A stretch of 64,000 nt of DNA from Gammaproteobacteria bacterium (GTDB lineage Bacteria > Pseudomonadota > Gammaproteobacteria > Steroidobacterales > Woeseiaceae). Below the pieces are notes generated by a model. The model made no database searches. It worked only from the letters and a program-made list of their open reading frames with translations, and was not told where the DNA came from. Positions 1-9,412 of this stretch are shown here, piece by piece (the stretch's first letter is position 1; each line of letters opens with the position of its first letter). The position numbers and the translations under genes are program-made. The DNA lies in contig JAOTYE010000002.1 in NCBI GenBank assembly GCA_029862045.1, positions 211,643-275,642 on the forward strand, given 5' to 3'.

Positions 1-23
1 ACGCCCTAGCGCAGAGTACCTGA

Positions 24-2228
24 ATGTCCCTGGTTGCCGAACTCAAACGCCGCAACGTTTTTCGCGTTGCTGCCGCCTATCTGGTTGTTGGCTGGCTGCT
101 AACCGAAGTCCTGACCACGATCCTGCCGACACTTGGCGCGCCGGAGTGGGCGGCGCGAGCGGTCATTCTGGTTTTCGCTTTGGGTTTCATTCCGGCGGTG
201 GTCTTTTCGTGGTTTTACGAACTGACCCCGGAGGGCATCAAGCGGGAGCACGATGTCGATCGTGATGACACGGACACGACACCAACCAGGAAAAAACTGG
301 ATTACGTGACGGTTGCGTCAGTCGTAATTCTCATTGTGTTCATTGGCTTGTTCAGCGCGCAGAAAACCGGCGATGACACTGCACCGGTCGAGGCCATCAG
401 TGATGCGTCGGTCGCCGTGTTGCCGTTCGTTAACATGTCCAACGACGACGACAACGAGTACTTTTCCGACGGTTTGACTGAAACGCTGTTGCACATGCTC
501 ACACAGGTACCCGACCTCAAGGTCGCCGCACGAACGTCGAGCTTTGCGTTCAAAGGCAAGAACCTCAGCGTCCAGGAGATTGCCGCTGCGCTCGAGGTGG
601 CTCATATCCTGGAGGGCAGCGTCCAGAAAGTCGGCGACCGCGTGCGAATTACGGCGCAGCTTATTCGGGCCAGCGACGGCTTTCACATCTGGTCGTCGAG
701 CTACGATCGCACGCTTGACGACATTTTCGGCATGCAGGATGAGATCGCCGAGAAAGTCGGTTACGCATTATCCGATTCATTGCTCGGTGCCGCCGGAGGC
801 GACAAGCTCTCTGGTGTCAACACGACGGACCCGGATGCGTATGACCTCTATCTGCAGGCACGCAAGGAGCGGGTGACATACTCCTACGGCGGCCTGCAAG
901 CAGCTGAAAACCTGTTAAAGGGCGCGTTGATGATCGACCCGGGCTTTCTGGATGCGAAGACGGAGCTCGCAGCCAACTATATATCTCAGAGTGAGACCGG
1001 ATTGATGGACACTCGTGACGCCAATATGGAGGTCATTGTGTTGTCGGACCAGGTGCTCGCCGAACGTCCTGACGATGTCGTCGCACGAGCAATCAATCTG
1101 TATGCAAAGGCTATGCTGCAGGCGACTGAGGGTAATCTGGAGGGCGTGTCAGCGTTGGCAGGACAGTTGGAGGCTATCGTCGCCGAAGCGCCCGGCGAGC
1201 TGCAGCCACGCCTGCTGCTGGTCCGCGCCCAGCAGGGAACGCAGGAATTCGAAAACTCCCTGCCGATACTGCGTGACGCGCTGCGGCGCGATCCGTTCAA
1301 TCCGCAAATTCATTACGAGCTTGGCACGCTGTTTGAGCGACTCGAAGACTGGGACAACGCAAAGGCTTCGCTCGAGAAATCACTTGAGATAGAGCCGGCA
1401 CAGCCGAATGCCTACCTGCATCTTGGAAGAGTAAGTCTGCAGTTGGGAGATGGTGTCAGTTCCGTACAGAATTTTCTGCGAGCCCTCGAGACGGATCCCA
1501 AAGATCATGAACTCCCCGGCATGCTTGCCGCATTTCTGTATCAGCTGGAATTGTTCGAAGCCGGCGATGACTTTCGTGATCGCGTCATGGCAATTGCGCC
1601 GACGAGCGAGGTGGCCTACCGAATTGAATTGTTGCGCGCGATCAACAACGGTAACGAGGAGGCCAGCATCGGGAGCGCACGCCGAGCGATCGAGGACGAC
1701 ATCGACAATCGGCAATTCGCCTACTGCGGAGCGGTGCAGCACTTGCTGAGGGTTGCCGTCACTCGCGGCACGGTTGATGAGGAAATCGCATATCTCGAAG
1801 AGCACGCCCCTGGTATCCTGGACTTCAGGGCCGAGTCTGTATCGCTCAAATTCCGCTGCGCACAATTCATTGCATTCGATGCCTGGTTCGTATCGTTGCC
1901 AAGTGAGGAACTGCTACGTCGGCTTGATCTGATGTTAGGCGTAGCCTCGTCATACGGTTTCGATCTTGAGAAAAATCCGGCGACGCGACTCGACATACTG
2001 GCCTTGCGAGGTGAGGTGGAACAGGCGATTGAACTCGCGCTAACCGGTGTCTTCACACGTTCAGTTGCGATGCACCTGGACTGGAAACAGACCCTTGCAC
2101 TGCCGCAGTACCGGGAGATAGTCGCAGACTCGCGCGTGCAGGCCGCTATGCAGCGCTGGGAAGAGGAAGAAACGGCGTTGCGAGGGCAGGTACAGACCTA
2201 TCTCGCCGATTTGCGGGCAGCGACCTGA
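24..2228 (+). CDS. Membrane-anchored TolB-like/TPR protein
   Basis: The 734-residue protein has three predicted membrane segments (about residues 14-36, 44-65 and 92-112). A TolB/FlgO-like domain follows at about 128-245, with the typical segments VAVLPFVNMS, YFSDGLTETL and ILEGSVQKVGDRVRITAQLI. The rest is alpha-helical and rich in TPR-like repeats, for example PNAYLHLGRVSLQLGD near residue 465. In this family the TolB-like module usually sits beside an adenylate-cyclase or DNA-binding domain; neither is visible here. A role as a scaffold or sensor at the inner membrane is inference. It converges with the small gene at 2277-2645 and lies at the window edge, so its promoter is not visible. 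Confidence 0.85.
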   Translation: MSLVAELKRRNVFRVAAAYLVVGWLLTEVLTTILPTLGAPEWAARAVILVFALGFIPAVVFSWFYELTPEGIKREHDVDRDDTDTTPTRKKLDYVTVASVVILIVFIGLFSAQKTGDDTAPVEAISDASVAVLPFVNMSNDDDNEYFSDGLTETLLHMLTQVPDLKVAARTSSFAFKGKNLSVQEIAAALEVAHILEGSVQKVGDRVRITAQLIRASDGFHIWSSSYDRTLDDIFGMQDEIAEKVGYALSDSLLGAAGGDKLSGVNTTDPDAYDLYLQARKERVTYSYGGLQAAENLLKGALMIDPGFLDAKTELAANYISQSETGLMDTRDANMEVIVLSDQVLAERPDDVVARAINLYAKAMLQATEGNLEGVSALAGQLEAIVAEAPGELQPRLLLVRAQQGTQEFENSLPILRDALRRDPFNPQIHYELGTLFERLEDWDNAKASLEKSLEIEPAQPNAYLHLGRVSLQLGDGVSSVQNFLRALETDPKDHELPGMLAAFLYQLELFEAGDDFRDRVMAIAPTSEVAYRIELLRAINNGNEEASIGSARRAIEDDIDNRQFAYCGAVQHLLRVAVTRGTVDEEIAYLEEHAPGILDFRAESVSLKFRCAQFIAFDAWFVSLPSEELLRRLDLMLGVASSYGFDLEKNPATRLDILALRGEVEQAIELALTGVFTRSVAMHLDWKQTLALPQYREIVADSRVQAAMQRWEEEETALRGQVQTYLADLRAAT

Positions 2229-2276
2229 AGATGCAGTCTGCGTGACCGTTAGAGGGCGTTCACTCAACCGGCTAAG

Positions 2277-2645
2277 CTAATCCGATTCGATCTTGACCCA
2301 GTCGACGGTGCCATCGGCATAGAATTTGACCTCGACTTTGCGCCCGACTCTGCAGTCTTGTACCGTCGCGGACTGATTCGAGCGCTTGTAATGCGTCCGA
2401 TCCAGATAGTATCGAGTGGACGCAATCATCCGAACGGTCTTGAGTCCTTCAGAATCTCGGACTTGCATACTGCGTGTTTCGTAGTCGACGTCGTTAATTT
2501 CGCCGACGACCGTTTCTTCATCGACAACACCAGGAGATTCGCCGATCGGAATATACCGTTCCGTCGATTGTTGCGAGTAAACACTTCCAGACAAGACGAG
2601 TAGGCAAGTGACAAAGAAGCAGTCTCTGAAAAATCGATTGCTCAT
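2277..2645 (-). CDS. Small secreted protein with DUF5666-like fold
   Basis: The 122-residue protein starts with a signal peptide (cleavage likely after SGSVYSQ, about residue 25). A short beta-rich domain follows: VVGEINDVDYETRSMQVRD, then GRKVEVKFYADGTVDWVKIE. That pattern resembles the small OB-like DUF5666 units found in bacterial secreted proteins. Its ATG overlaps the stop of the upstream di-heme peroxidase gene by four bases (ATGA), so the two are probably co-translated. The function is unknown. A periplasmic location, and a link to the peroxidase, are inference. Confidence 0.7.
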   Translation of the reverse strand: MSNRFFRDCFFVTCLLVLSGSVYSQQSTERYIPIGESPGVVDEETVVGEINDVDYETRSMQVRDSEGLKTVRMIASTRYYLDRTHYKRSNQSATVQDCRVGRKVEVKFYADGTVDWVKIESD

Positions 2646-4006
2646 AGTTCGACCATCCGTATTTGTGCATTGGTAAGCTGCGCCCGGGCGTCATCAACGA
2701 GTTGTCGGCGTCGGTCACCGCTGTATTTTAAAGATTCATTTGCGAGCGCATGGGCCTTGCGAAGCAGTGCGACCGCTGCGGCGTGCAGCCCGGCACCAGC
2801 GAGGACTTCGACACTATCCTCGATTTCAAAACCGGCCCTCTTGATCAGTGACGTTTGGCGTGCGCGGTCAATTCGAAATACCGGAAAGGCCCGGTCAAGC
2901 AGTTCGTCACTGGCGCGGATATTCTCAAGCGCATTTATCACACGCAAGAATGCGGCCACGGCGACGACTTGCGTGGCATCCAGGTTGATACCGCTGCCCG
3001 TTGCGCCAGCCAACAATTGCCCGGCCGGTGAATTGTTAAATGCATCACCGTTGTAGAAAGCCACGGCGCCTTCGATTGTCTCGACCGAATTGTTGTGAAA
3101 GAACGGCCCGGTATCCGCAGCCTCGACGACGGGCGGTGTATTGAATTCGCCGCTGCCTGGGCTGCCGAGACCGTCGTCGGGCGGTACGGCTTCGCCGGTC
3201 AAATCCGCGGGCTGATCCGGAAGGTCCTCGACGCCCGTGTTGAAGTTCAAATTACCGGCGGTAGGGCCAAACAGCTCCGGGTCTCCGTTCGCTCCGGCAT
3301 TGAAGTGGCAGGCGTTGCATTTTCCCAGTGTCCGATCCATGAATACTTCCTGGCCTCTCGCGGCGACTGTTCCTTTGAGCGGCAATGGCAACAACAGATC
3401 TTCCTGCCGGCCGAGAGATAGCTGAAACGCCTCGAGTGCGTCCAGTTCGTCGTCCGTCGGCAGTCTGAAATCCACATCCGCGACACGATTCAGCGTTTTC
3501 GGGAAATGCTGGATGACAGCCCCGACCGCGAAGGAGCGCAATGACCCGTCGCCGGGCGACCCGTCACCCGACCAACCCGTCTGCGGCCCTGTGGCGCTGT
3601 TTATCGAATTGCCTAACGCCAGCGTATGCGGAATGCCGCGCATGTTGAAATCGTTCGCCAAATCATCAAAGCCGTCCTGGTTTTCGAGAATCAGCGCCAG
3701 CTCGCGAATCAATCGCGGGTTTTCGAAATTCTCCGCAAGATTTGGGTTGAATTCCGCGACAAATAACGCGTCATCGGACGGCAATGTCGCGATGAAGCCC
3801 GGTGACAGCGCGAAATTGTCTTCAGCACGGTGGCAGGTTCCGCAGGTACGGCCATTGCCGGCGAACGTCTCATTGAAGAATAGTCGTTCGCCCCTGAGGA
3901 TAAGAGTCTCTTCAGGTGGAACGGTGGGCGTGGCCGGACACGCCGCAACTACGACTGTCGCCAGCAGCACCGTCCAAACATGCTTTAGTCGCCAAACGAA
4001 GTGCAT
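2642..4006 (-). CDS. Di-heme cytochrome c peroxidase/MauG-family lipoprotein
   Basis: With the start at 4006 (a GGGAG ribosome site lies 7 bases upstream) the protein has 454 residues. It begins with a lipoprotein signal, lipobox VAAC with Cys23. Two c-type heme sites are visible: CGTCH at 55-59 and CNACH at 230-234. The family reduces peroxide or oxidises protein substrates in the periplasm using electrons from cytochromes. The segment FNTPPVVEAADTGPFFHNN is typical of the second heme domain. The reading frame extends upstream to 4036, but those ten residues lack a ribosome site. It is followed by the DUF5666-like gene with a 4-base overlap. Confidence 0.85.
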   Translation of the reverse strand: MHFVWRLKHVWTVLLATVVVAACPATPTVPPEETLILRGERLFFNETFAGNGRTCGTCHRAEDNFALSPGFIATLPSDDALFVAEFNPNLAENFENPRLIRELALILENQDGFDDLANDFNMRGIPHTLALGNSINSATGPQTGWSGDGSPGDGSLRSFAVGAVIQHFPKTLNRVADVDFRLPTDDELDALEAFQLSLGRQEDLLLPLPLKGTVAARGQEVFMDRTLGKCNACHFNAGANGDPELFGPTAGNLNFNTGVEDLPDQPADLTGEAVPPDDGLGSPGSGEFNTPPVVEAADTGPFFHNNSVETIEGAVAFYNGDAFNNSPAGQLLAGATGSGINLDATQVVAVAAFLRVINALENIRASDELLDRAFPVFRIDRARQTSLIKRAGFEIEDSVEVLAGAGLHAAAVALLRKAHALANESLKYSGDRRRQLVDDARAQLTNAQIRMVEL

Positions 4007-4167
4007 TTCGAATCTCCCGGATCCGAGGACACACACATTGTCCGCAAATTACCGCAGAAATCAATCTGTCGCTGATCGCCGACTCGCGTTTGACCAAACG
4101 GTCAAAACCCAAGTTTGAACCGGTATCACACACCTCAACGGCGTTTCGTAACAACAATGAACAAGGC

Positions 4168-4199
4168 AAAAAAAAGCCCCGCATCTTTCGATGCGGGGC
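4168..4199 (-). terminator. Rho-independent terminator
   Basis: A perfect 9-bp stem (gccccgcat / atgcggggc, 4176-4184 and 4191-4199) with a 6-base loop is followed, reading leftward, by eight A on the top strand (4168-4175), which is a U run in the leftward transcript. It lies about 50 bases past the stop of the lipoprotein gene at 4252-6159 and should end that transcript. Confidence 0.9.
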
Positions 4200-4251
4200 C
4201 GAGCCAGTAAAGTGAAACCGCGGGGGGATTCAATGAGGCTTCACTTCGTTA

Positions 4252-6159
4252 TCAGGGCTCCAGAAGGAAGATGCCAAGTTTGACGGCAGTAAACGTGTTG
4301 CTGTCAACGTCGTACTTGCCGTAGGCATACATTGATCGTGCCGTCGTTGCGCCGTCGAGGCTATTGATCAGGTCGCCAACGAAGTCGTCCCAGTGTGAGT
4401 AGAGACGCAGGCTGTCTTGCGACTTGATCGAGAACAACATGCGGCCGGTCTCGCGCGGTACGATCGCCGTGTATGAATCAAGCGTCGTCAGGTCGATAAG
4501 GACCGGACCCTGCTTGATGTAGTGACGCTGATCGATGTCGCCGTTCTGGTTGTCGAGTACCAGGCCGTCAGTGCCCATGCTAATGAACGGTGCCAGCGTG
4601 CCTAGTGCGCCCCAGCCGACGCCCAGTGCACTACGAACGTCCGTGTAGTCGATGACAGAGCGACCGGTGAAATCAGGCGGTGCCATGCCAAAAGCAGTCG
4701 GGAAACCCCAGACAACGATTGGCTTGCCGGTGGAAAAGTCCGCCAATGACAGACTAACTGTCCGAACCTGGTAGTTGTCCGGATCGGCATCCAGGTCCGC
4801 AGACTGTCCCGTGCCCGAGAAGTCGAAGATTCCAACACGACGACGGTCGATCGAGTGCAGCGTAATGTCAGTCTCACCGTTCATTACCGTATTGACGATG
4901 CCCGACAGGTGTGTGACGTGCATGCGCACAGCGCCGTGTGTTGCATCGAACAGGATCTGCGGCGCCAATGCGTCAGTTGTCGGTGTTGGCTGGTTGCCAC
5001 GGATCGTGACGCGCTGACCAATCGAGAGTGCATCAATGGTCAGGTTTGACAGGTCTGACAGGCGATCAACGTCCTTGAACACCTTCGTGTCAGGACCGAC
5101 CTCGACCACAACGTCGTCATGGAAGTGCACGCGACGATCGACTGCAACTGCATGCGGGATGATTGTCGCACCACGGATCGTCAGAAAGTTGCCGTCCCGC
5201 TTGATGATGTTGCCGACAATCGCGTCCCTGTCGTGACCCGGCACGCTCGATCCCGCGAGTACGATATCGGCCGTGAACTCGCGCTCGGTAATATTCAATG
5301 TGCCCTTCGCGATCGTTGGCGTTCCCTGGCCGGCGGCATTGAGTGCACGCAGCCCCTCGACGCCCTCCCACATTACTTCATCGACCTCGAACACGGTCTC
5401 ATCGGTGACGTTGACCGTGAAACGGCCAAAATCGCTGGCGCGGTCGTGAAACGGACGAATCGCGATCGTATAACTCATCTCGTCTTCGCTGACGGCGAGT
5501 AGCGGTCCGCGAACGCGGATTTGTTTCTCGTCGACCGGATGTACCTCAGCAACGATGAACTGCTCGGAGGCTGCCAGTGCCGGTGTCGGTACGACGTCAA
5601 CTTTGTGCGAGGCCGCGAGATCGAAATCAAGCTGCAGCAGATGAGCGCGGCGTTTCGCCACGACCAGCTGGTCGCGATTCGATAGCACGATCTTGAGCTC
5701 GGTTTGTCCAAGCTCAACGCCGTCGAGGTCCGTAACGACGGCCTCCTTGGCCACATCTGCTGCTTCGACAAACACCTCGGCATCGCCATAATCAAGGCTG
5801 ATGGTGCCGGCAACGTATGTCGCTGGTGGCACAACCGCTGCGGTTACGAGCTCGGTCAGGTCAACATAGTCGGTGAAGTTCGTGCGGGTCTTGCGCGGCA
5901 TCACTTCAACGACCCTGCCATCCGCCGTTTCAAGCGTCAGCGACAGGACATCGACCGTGTAATTAAGAAAATCACCGTCAGCGTCAGTGAAGCCGATCAG
6001 CACCGTTCCACACTCGTCGAATGTGGCCGGATCGGTCGGGTCGCAGGTGACAGTTGGGCCCGGGTCGTTGTTTGACGAGGTGCTTGCACCTCCACCGCAG
6101 GCTGTGAGTATCAGGGCGGTCAACAGTAAGGTCGTGCGCCCAAAAGTTGCGAAGTTCAT
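4252..6159 (-). CDS. Large lipoprotein with DUF4382-like and DUF5666-like domains
   Basis: The 635-residue protein starts with a lipoprotein signal (lipobox LTAC, Cys21) after a good ribosome site (AAGGAGA). The N-terminal part (about 50-200) resembles DUF4382 beta-sandwich domains, with VDVLSLTLETADG and a conserved aspartate cluster. The middle (about 215-400) has repeated short beta units such as VRGPLLAVS, VGNIIKRDGNFLTIRGA and GQRVTIRGN, which resemble DUF5666. The C-terminal third matches nothing I recognise. No enzyme motif is visible. It is a monocistronic gene with its own terminator. A surface or periplasmic structural or binding role is inference. Confidence 0.8.
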   Translation of the reverse strand: MNFATFGRTTLLLTALILTACGGGASTSSNNDPGPTVTCDPTDPATFDECGTVLIGFTDADGDFLNYTVDVLSLTLETADGRVVEVMPRKTRTNFTDYVDLTELVTAAVVPPATYVAGTISLDYGDAEVFVEAADVAKEAVVTDLDGVELGQTELKIVLSNRDQLVVAKRRAHLLQLDFDLAASHKVDVVPTPALAASEQFIVAEVHPVDEKQIRVRGPLLAVSEDEMSYTIAIRPFHDRASDFGRFTVNVTDETVFEVDEVMWEGVEGLRALNAAGQGTPTIAKGTLNITEREFTADIVLAGSSVPGHDRDAIVGNIIKRDGNFLTIRGATIIPHAVAVDRRVHFHDDVVVEVGPDTKVFKDVDRLSDLSNLTIDALSIGQRVTIRGNQPTPTTDALAPQILFDATHGAVRMHVTHLSGIVNTVMNGETDITLHSIDRRRVGIFDFSGTGQSADLDADPDNYQVRTVSLSLADFSTGKPIVVWGFPTAFGMAPPDFTGRSVIDYTDVRSALGVGWGALGTLAPFISMGTDGLVLDNQNGDIDQRHYIKQGPVLIDLTTLDSYTAIVPRETGRMLFSIKSQDSLRLYSHWDDFVGDLINSLDGATTARSMYAYGKYDVDSNTFTAVKLGIFLLEP

Positions 6160-6348
6160 GCGTCTCTCCTTAGTTCGCGTTTATCCGTTTACATGGCCTT
6201 TAACGGATGCGGCCGCAATCGGTTGACTTCAAAGGGCAAATTCCGAAAGAATATAAAAAAATACAGCGACTTAGCTTGTATTCCTGCGGTGACATGTCAC
6301 AATTCACACCCGTACGGCGCAGTCGTTTTGGTACGGGACTTATGTCTA

Positions 6349-9006
6349 GTGAGCAATCCCCCCGATAACAATGAGACCACCAGCGTCCGGTATCGCCGAC
6401 CGCGAACCGGAACGCGCACCCGCGGTGGTGCTGACGCGCTGCAAACCAAAATCGCTGTTGGCGTTCTGAACCTCGATCCCGTTACCTACCAGGAACAGCT
6501 GCGAACCAACATCGGTGAATTGCCCGATGCGGCCGATTGCGATGCCGCGTTCGTCGCACTGATATCGGCGGACGGTTCCGAATTCGATACAGTCATCTCT
6601 ACGACGGCCGGTTTCGCTCAGTGCAAGCCAGAGATTCTCAGTGGGGAGGCAATAGACAACTGGCCCTGGCTGCGCAAGCGTCTCGGCCATCTGAGAATCA
6701 TCGAGGTGGCGGACACTCTGCAGGGCTCCAAGAGCTCCAAAGCCGAACTCGAGCGACTGTCCGAATTGCATATCGGCTCGATTCTGATGATCGGATTCTC
6801 GGTGCATGACGAGATAGCCGGTTTCCTCGCGCTTGCCAACGAGCATCCGGTCGAGAATTGGGATGCCACCCTGCATCTGCTGCTGAAACTGATCGGCGCT
6901 TCGCTGGCCACAGGACTCGAGCGTGCCCAGGACCGTGAACTGCTGGATGAGATGAACGAGCGTAACGAGCTCGTTGCGGCCACCGCGAATGACGGCATCT
7001 GGGATTTTGATGGTGAGTCCAAACGCATCAATCTTTCGAGACGCTGGAAAGCCATGCTCGGGTATGACGCCGAGGAAGACGACGTGCTACTGGATTGGTA
7101 TCACCTCGTGCACCCGAACGACATGGCGCGCGTGCAATTCAAGATGCGCGAGCATCTTGAGGCCAAGTCGCCGTTCTTCGAGTCAGTTCACCGCATGAAG
7201 CACCAAAACGGCGATTGGCGCTGGATGAGCAGTCGCGCCAAGGCTGTGCTTGACGAAAATGGCCGTCTGTTGAGACTCCTCGGTGTCGAGGTCGACATCA
7301 CCGAACGCAAGTTATATGAAGAAGCGCTGTTTCGCGAGAAAGAGAGCGCACAGATCACATTGCAGTCTATTGGTGACGGTGTCATTACGACGGACGCGAA
7401 GTGCAATGTTGAATACGTCAACCCGGTCGCGGAGGAATTAACCGGCTGGAAGGTCGATGATGCAAGTGGTCGTCCGATTGACGAGATTTTCCGCAGCTTC
7501 CATGAAGAGACTTGTGAGCCACTCGAAAACCCGCTGTCCGTCTCGATACGTCGCAATCGCTCAATCAAGTCAGTGCGTCCGACCTTGCTGATTCGTCGTG
7601 ACGGTAATGAACTCTATATCGAAAGCACAGCGTCCCCGATTCGTGATGGAAAGGGTACCGTGACCGGTGGCGTACTCGTCTTCCATGATGTCAGTGAGTC
7701 ACGTGAACTAAACCGCCGCCTGAGTTATCACGCGAGCCACGATATCCTGACGGGGCTCGTTAATCGCCGCGAGTTCGAGAACCGGCTGGAACGCGCACTG
7801 AAGAGTGCCAAAGCTCGCGAGACGTCGTACGCAGTGTGCTATCTCGATCTCGATCAATTCAAAATCGTCAATGATTCTTGTGGTCATAGCGCAGGCGACG
7901 CACTCCTTGGGCAACTCGGCGCGTTGCTCAAGTCGAAAATTCGATGGCGCGACACGCTTGCGCGTCTCGGTGGTGACGAGTTCGGCGTGCTACTCGAGAG
8001 CTGTTCGCTCGATGAGGCCATGCAGACGGCCGAGTCGCTGCGTATGGCGATCAGCGAGTACAAATTCATGTGGGATGATCGCAGCTTCCGCCTGGGTGTC
8101 AGTATCGGCGTCGTTCCGATCTCGGCAGACAACGAAGACGTTGCGGCATTGCTTAGCGCAGCCGACAGTGCATGCGCGGCAGCGAAGGAGGCGGGGCGCA
8201 ATCGCATCCACAGCTTCCAGGAAAACGATATCGATCTGATGCGCCGTCGTCGGGAAATGCAGTGGGCGGCCCGTATCAACAACGCACTCGAAGAAGACCG
8301 CTTCGAGCTGTTCCGCCAGACGATTCAGCCGCTGCAGACAGAAGAAGAGGGCGCGCATTACGAAATTCTGCTGCGCATGCGCGATGAGACCGGCGGCATC
8401 ATCTCGCCTGGACTCTTCATTGAGGCAGCCGAGCGATACGGCATTACCCCGGGCATCGATCGCTGGGTGATCCGCAGCGCTTTTCGCTGGCTGGTCTCCG
8501 AGGCCGACGAGCGCGAACGCCTGGCACTGTGCTCGATCAACTTGTCGGGTCAGAGTCTCGGCGACGAGAAATTCTTGCCGTTTGTCGTCGATCAATTCCA
8601 GATGAGTGGCCTGGATGCGACCAAGATCTGCTTCGAGATTACGGAGACTGCGGCGATCGCGAGCTACTCGCAGGCAAACCGTTTTATCAATGCGCTCAAG
8701 GAACTCGGCTGCAAATTTGCGCTGGATGATTTTGGCACAGGCCTGTCATCATTCGGTTACCTCAAGCACTTTCCCGTCGACTATCTCAAGATCGACGGCA
8801 GCTTCGTCAAGGAAATACTACATGATCCGATCGACCGGGAGATGGTGCGGTCAATTAACGAAATTGGGCACCTTACCGGCAAGCAGACGATCGCTGAGTT
8901 CGCCGAGAATGAAGAAATCATTACAATGTTGCGCGGCATGGGAATCGACTACGCACAGGGCTACGGCGTCTCGGAGCCCAAACGCGTTACGCGCGCCGTC
9001 GCCTGA
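6349..9006 (+). CDS. GAF-PAS-PAS-GGDEF-EAL cyclic-di-GMP turnover protein
   Basis: Domains in order: a GAF-like sensor, PAS with a PAC motif ending GVEVDITERK, a second PAS, GGDEF and EAL. The cyclase site ARLGGDEFG is intact, and an RxxD inhibitory site (RWRD) lies five residues upstream. In the EAL domain the signature is EILLR; DDFGTGLSSFGYLK, the catalytic lysine of LKIDG and QGY are present, so phosphodiesterase activity is plausible. No membrane segment is seen, so it is probably cytosolic. I chose GTG 6349 (GGGA 10 bases upstream). The frame is open from 6193, but that stretch is AT-rich, promoter-like and of unlikely composition. Confidence 0.85.
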   Translation: MSNPPDNNETTSVRYRRPRTGTRTRGGADALQTKIAVGVLNLDPVTYQEQLRTNIGELPDAADCDAAFVALISADGSEFDTVISTTAGFAQCKPEILSGEAIDNWPWLRKRLGHLRIIEVADTLQGSKSSKAELERLSELHIGSILMIGFSVHDEIAGFLALANEHPVENWDATLHLLLKLIGASLATGLERAQDRELLDEMNERNELVAATANDGIWDFDGESKRINLSRRWKAMLGYDAEEDDVLLDWYHLVHPNDMARVQFKMREHLEAKSPFFESVHRMKHQNGDWRWMSSRAKAVLDENGRLLRLLGVEVDITERKLYEEALFREKESAQITLQSIGDGVITTDAKCNVEYVNPVAEELTGWKVDDASGRPIDEIFRSFHEETCEPLENPLSVSIRRNRSIKSVRPTLLIRRDGNELYIESTASPIRDGKGTVTGGVLVFHDVSESRELNRRLSYHASHDILTGLVNRREFENRLERALKSAKARETSYAVCYLDLDQFKIVNDSCGHSAGDALLGQLGALLKSKIRWRDTLARLGGDEFGVLLESCSLDEAMQTAESLRMAISEYKFMWDDRSFRLGVSIGVVPISADNEDVAALLSAADSACAAAKEAGRNRIHSFQENDIDLMRRRREMQWAARINNALEEDRFELFRQTIQPLQTEEEGAHYEILLRMRDETGGIISPGLFIEAAERYGITPGIDRWVIRSAFRWLVSEADERERLALCSINLSGQSLGDEKFLPFVVDQFQMSGLDATKICFEITETAAIASYSQANRFINALKELGCKFALDDFGTGLSSFGYLKHFPVDYLKIDGSFVKEILHDPIDREMVRSINEIGHLTGKQTIAEFAENEEIITMLRGMGIDYAQGYGVSEPKRVTRAVA

Positions 9007-9010
9007 GACG

Positions 9011-9406
9011 ATGTTTCGACGTGCGGCGCATCTCCTTGTTTCTGCATTGCTATTGCTGCCGGCATTGACCTATTCGGCCGGTGACTATCGCGATTGTTCG
9101 TCCAGCGAACGGGCAACCTATACGAGTTCGCTGCGACAGGCGGTGATTTCGAGTTGGCTTTTTCCCGAGTACGCGCGGGATGTCCAATGCACGGTAATAA
9201 TCGCGCAGAACTTCAGGGGGGAGGTCCTAAATGCCGGCGTCGAGGATTGCGGCGATGATCTCAAACTCATCAAGTCTGCCGAGGACGCGGCGTACCGGGC
9301 GTCGCCATTGCCGAGGCCGGCAAATCGCGCCTGTTTCGTCAGGAAATTTCAGGTTCGACTCACGCGGTCCGGCACGAGTGCCGGACCACGCACTGATTCA
9401 GACTGA
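9011..9406 (+). CDS. Secreted stand-alone TolA C-terminal-like domain protein
   Basis: The 131-residue protein starts 4 bases after the GGDEF-EAL stop. It has a signal peptide (MFRRAAHLLVSALLLLPALT, cleaved near SAG). The remainder resembles TolA domain III / TonB-C folds: a YTSSLRQAV helix, a W-x-x-P segment (SSWLFPEYA), CTVIIAQNFRGEVLNAGVE, then SAEDAAYRASPLPRP. That order is the hallmark of the TolA C-terminal family, which binds TolB, Pal and colicins. No transmembrane stalk is present. A role as a soluble periplasmic Tol-binding protein is inference. The beginning of the open frame (8606) is an antisense-like shadow of the GGDEF-EAL gene. Confidence 0.7.
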   Translation: MFRRAAHLLVSALLLLPALTYSAGDYRDCSSSERATYTSSLRQAVISSWLFPEYARDVQCTVIIAQNFRGEVLNAGVEDCGDDLKLIKSAEDAAYRASPLPRPANRACFVRKFQVRLTRSGTSAGPRTDSD

Positions 9407-9412
9407 TATCAC

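Noticed and set aside
6193..6348. N-terminal extension of the GGDEF-EAL protein
   Set aside because: AT-rich and promoter-like sequence with a translation unlike a protein domain; GTG 6349 has a better ribosome site.
8606..9010. Frame upstream of the TolA-C-like ORF inside the GGDEF-EAL gene
   Set aside because: It overlaps the conserved EAL domain in another frame; the signal peptide begins only at 9011.
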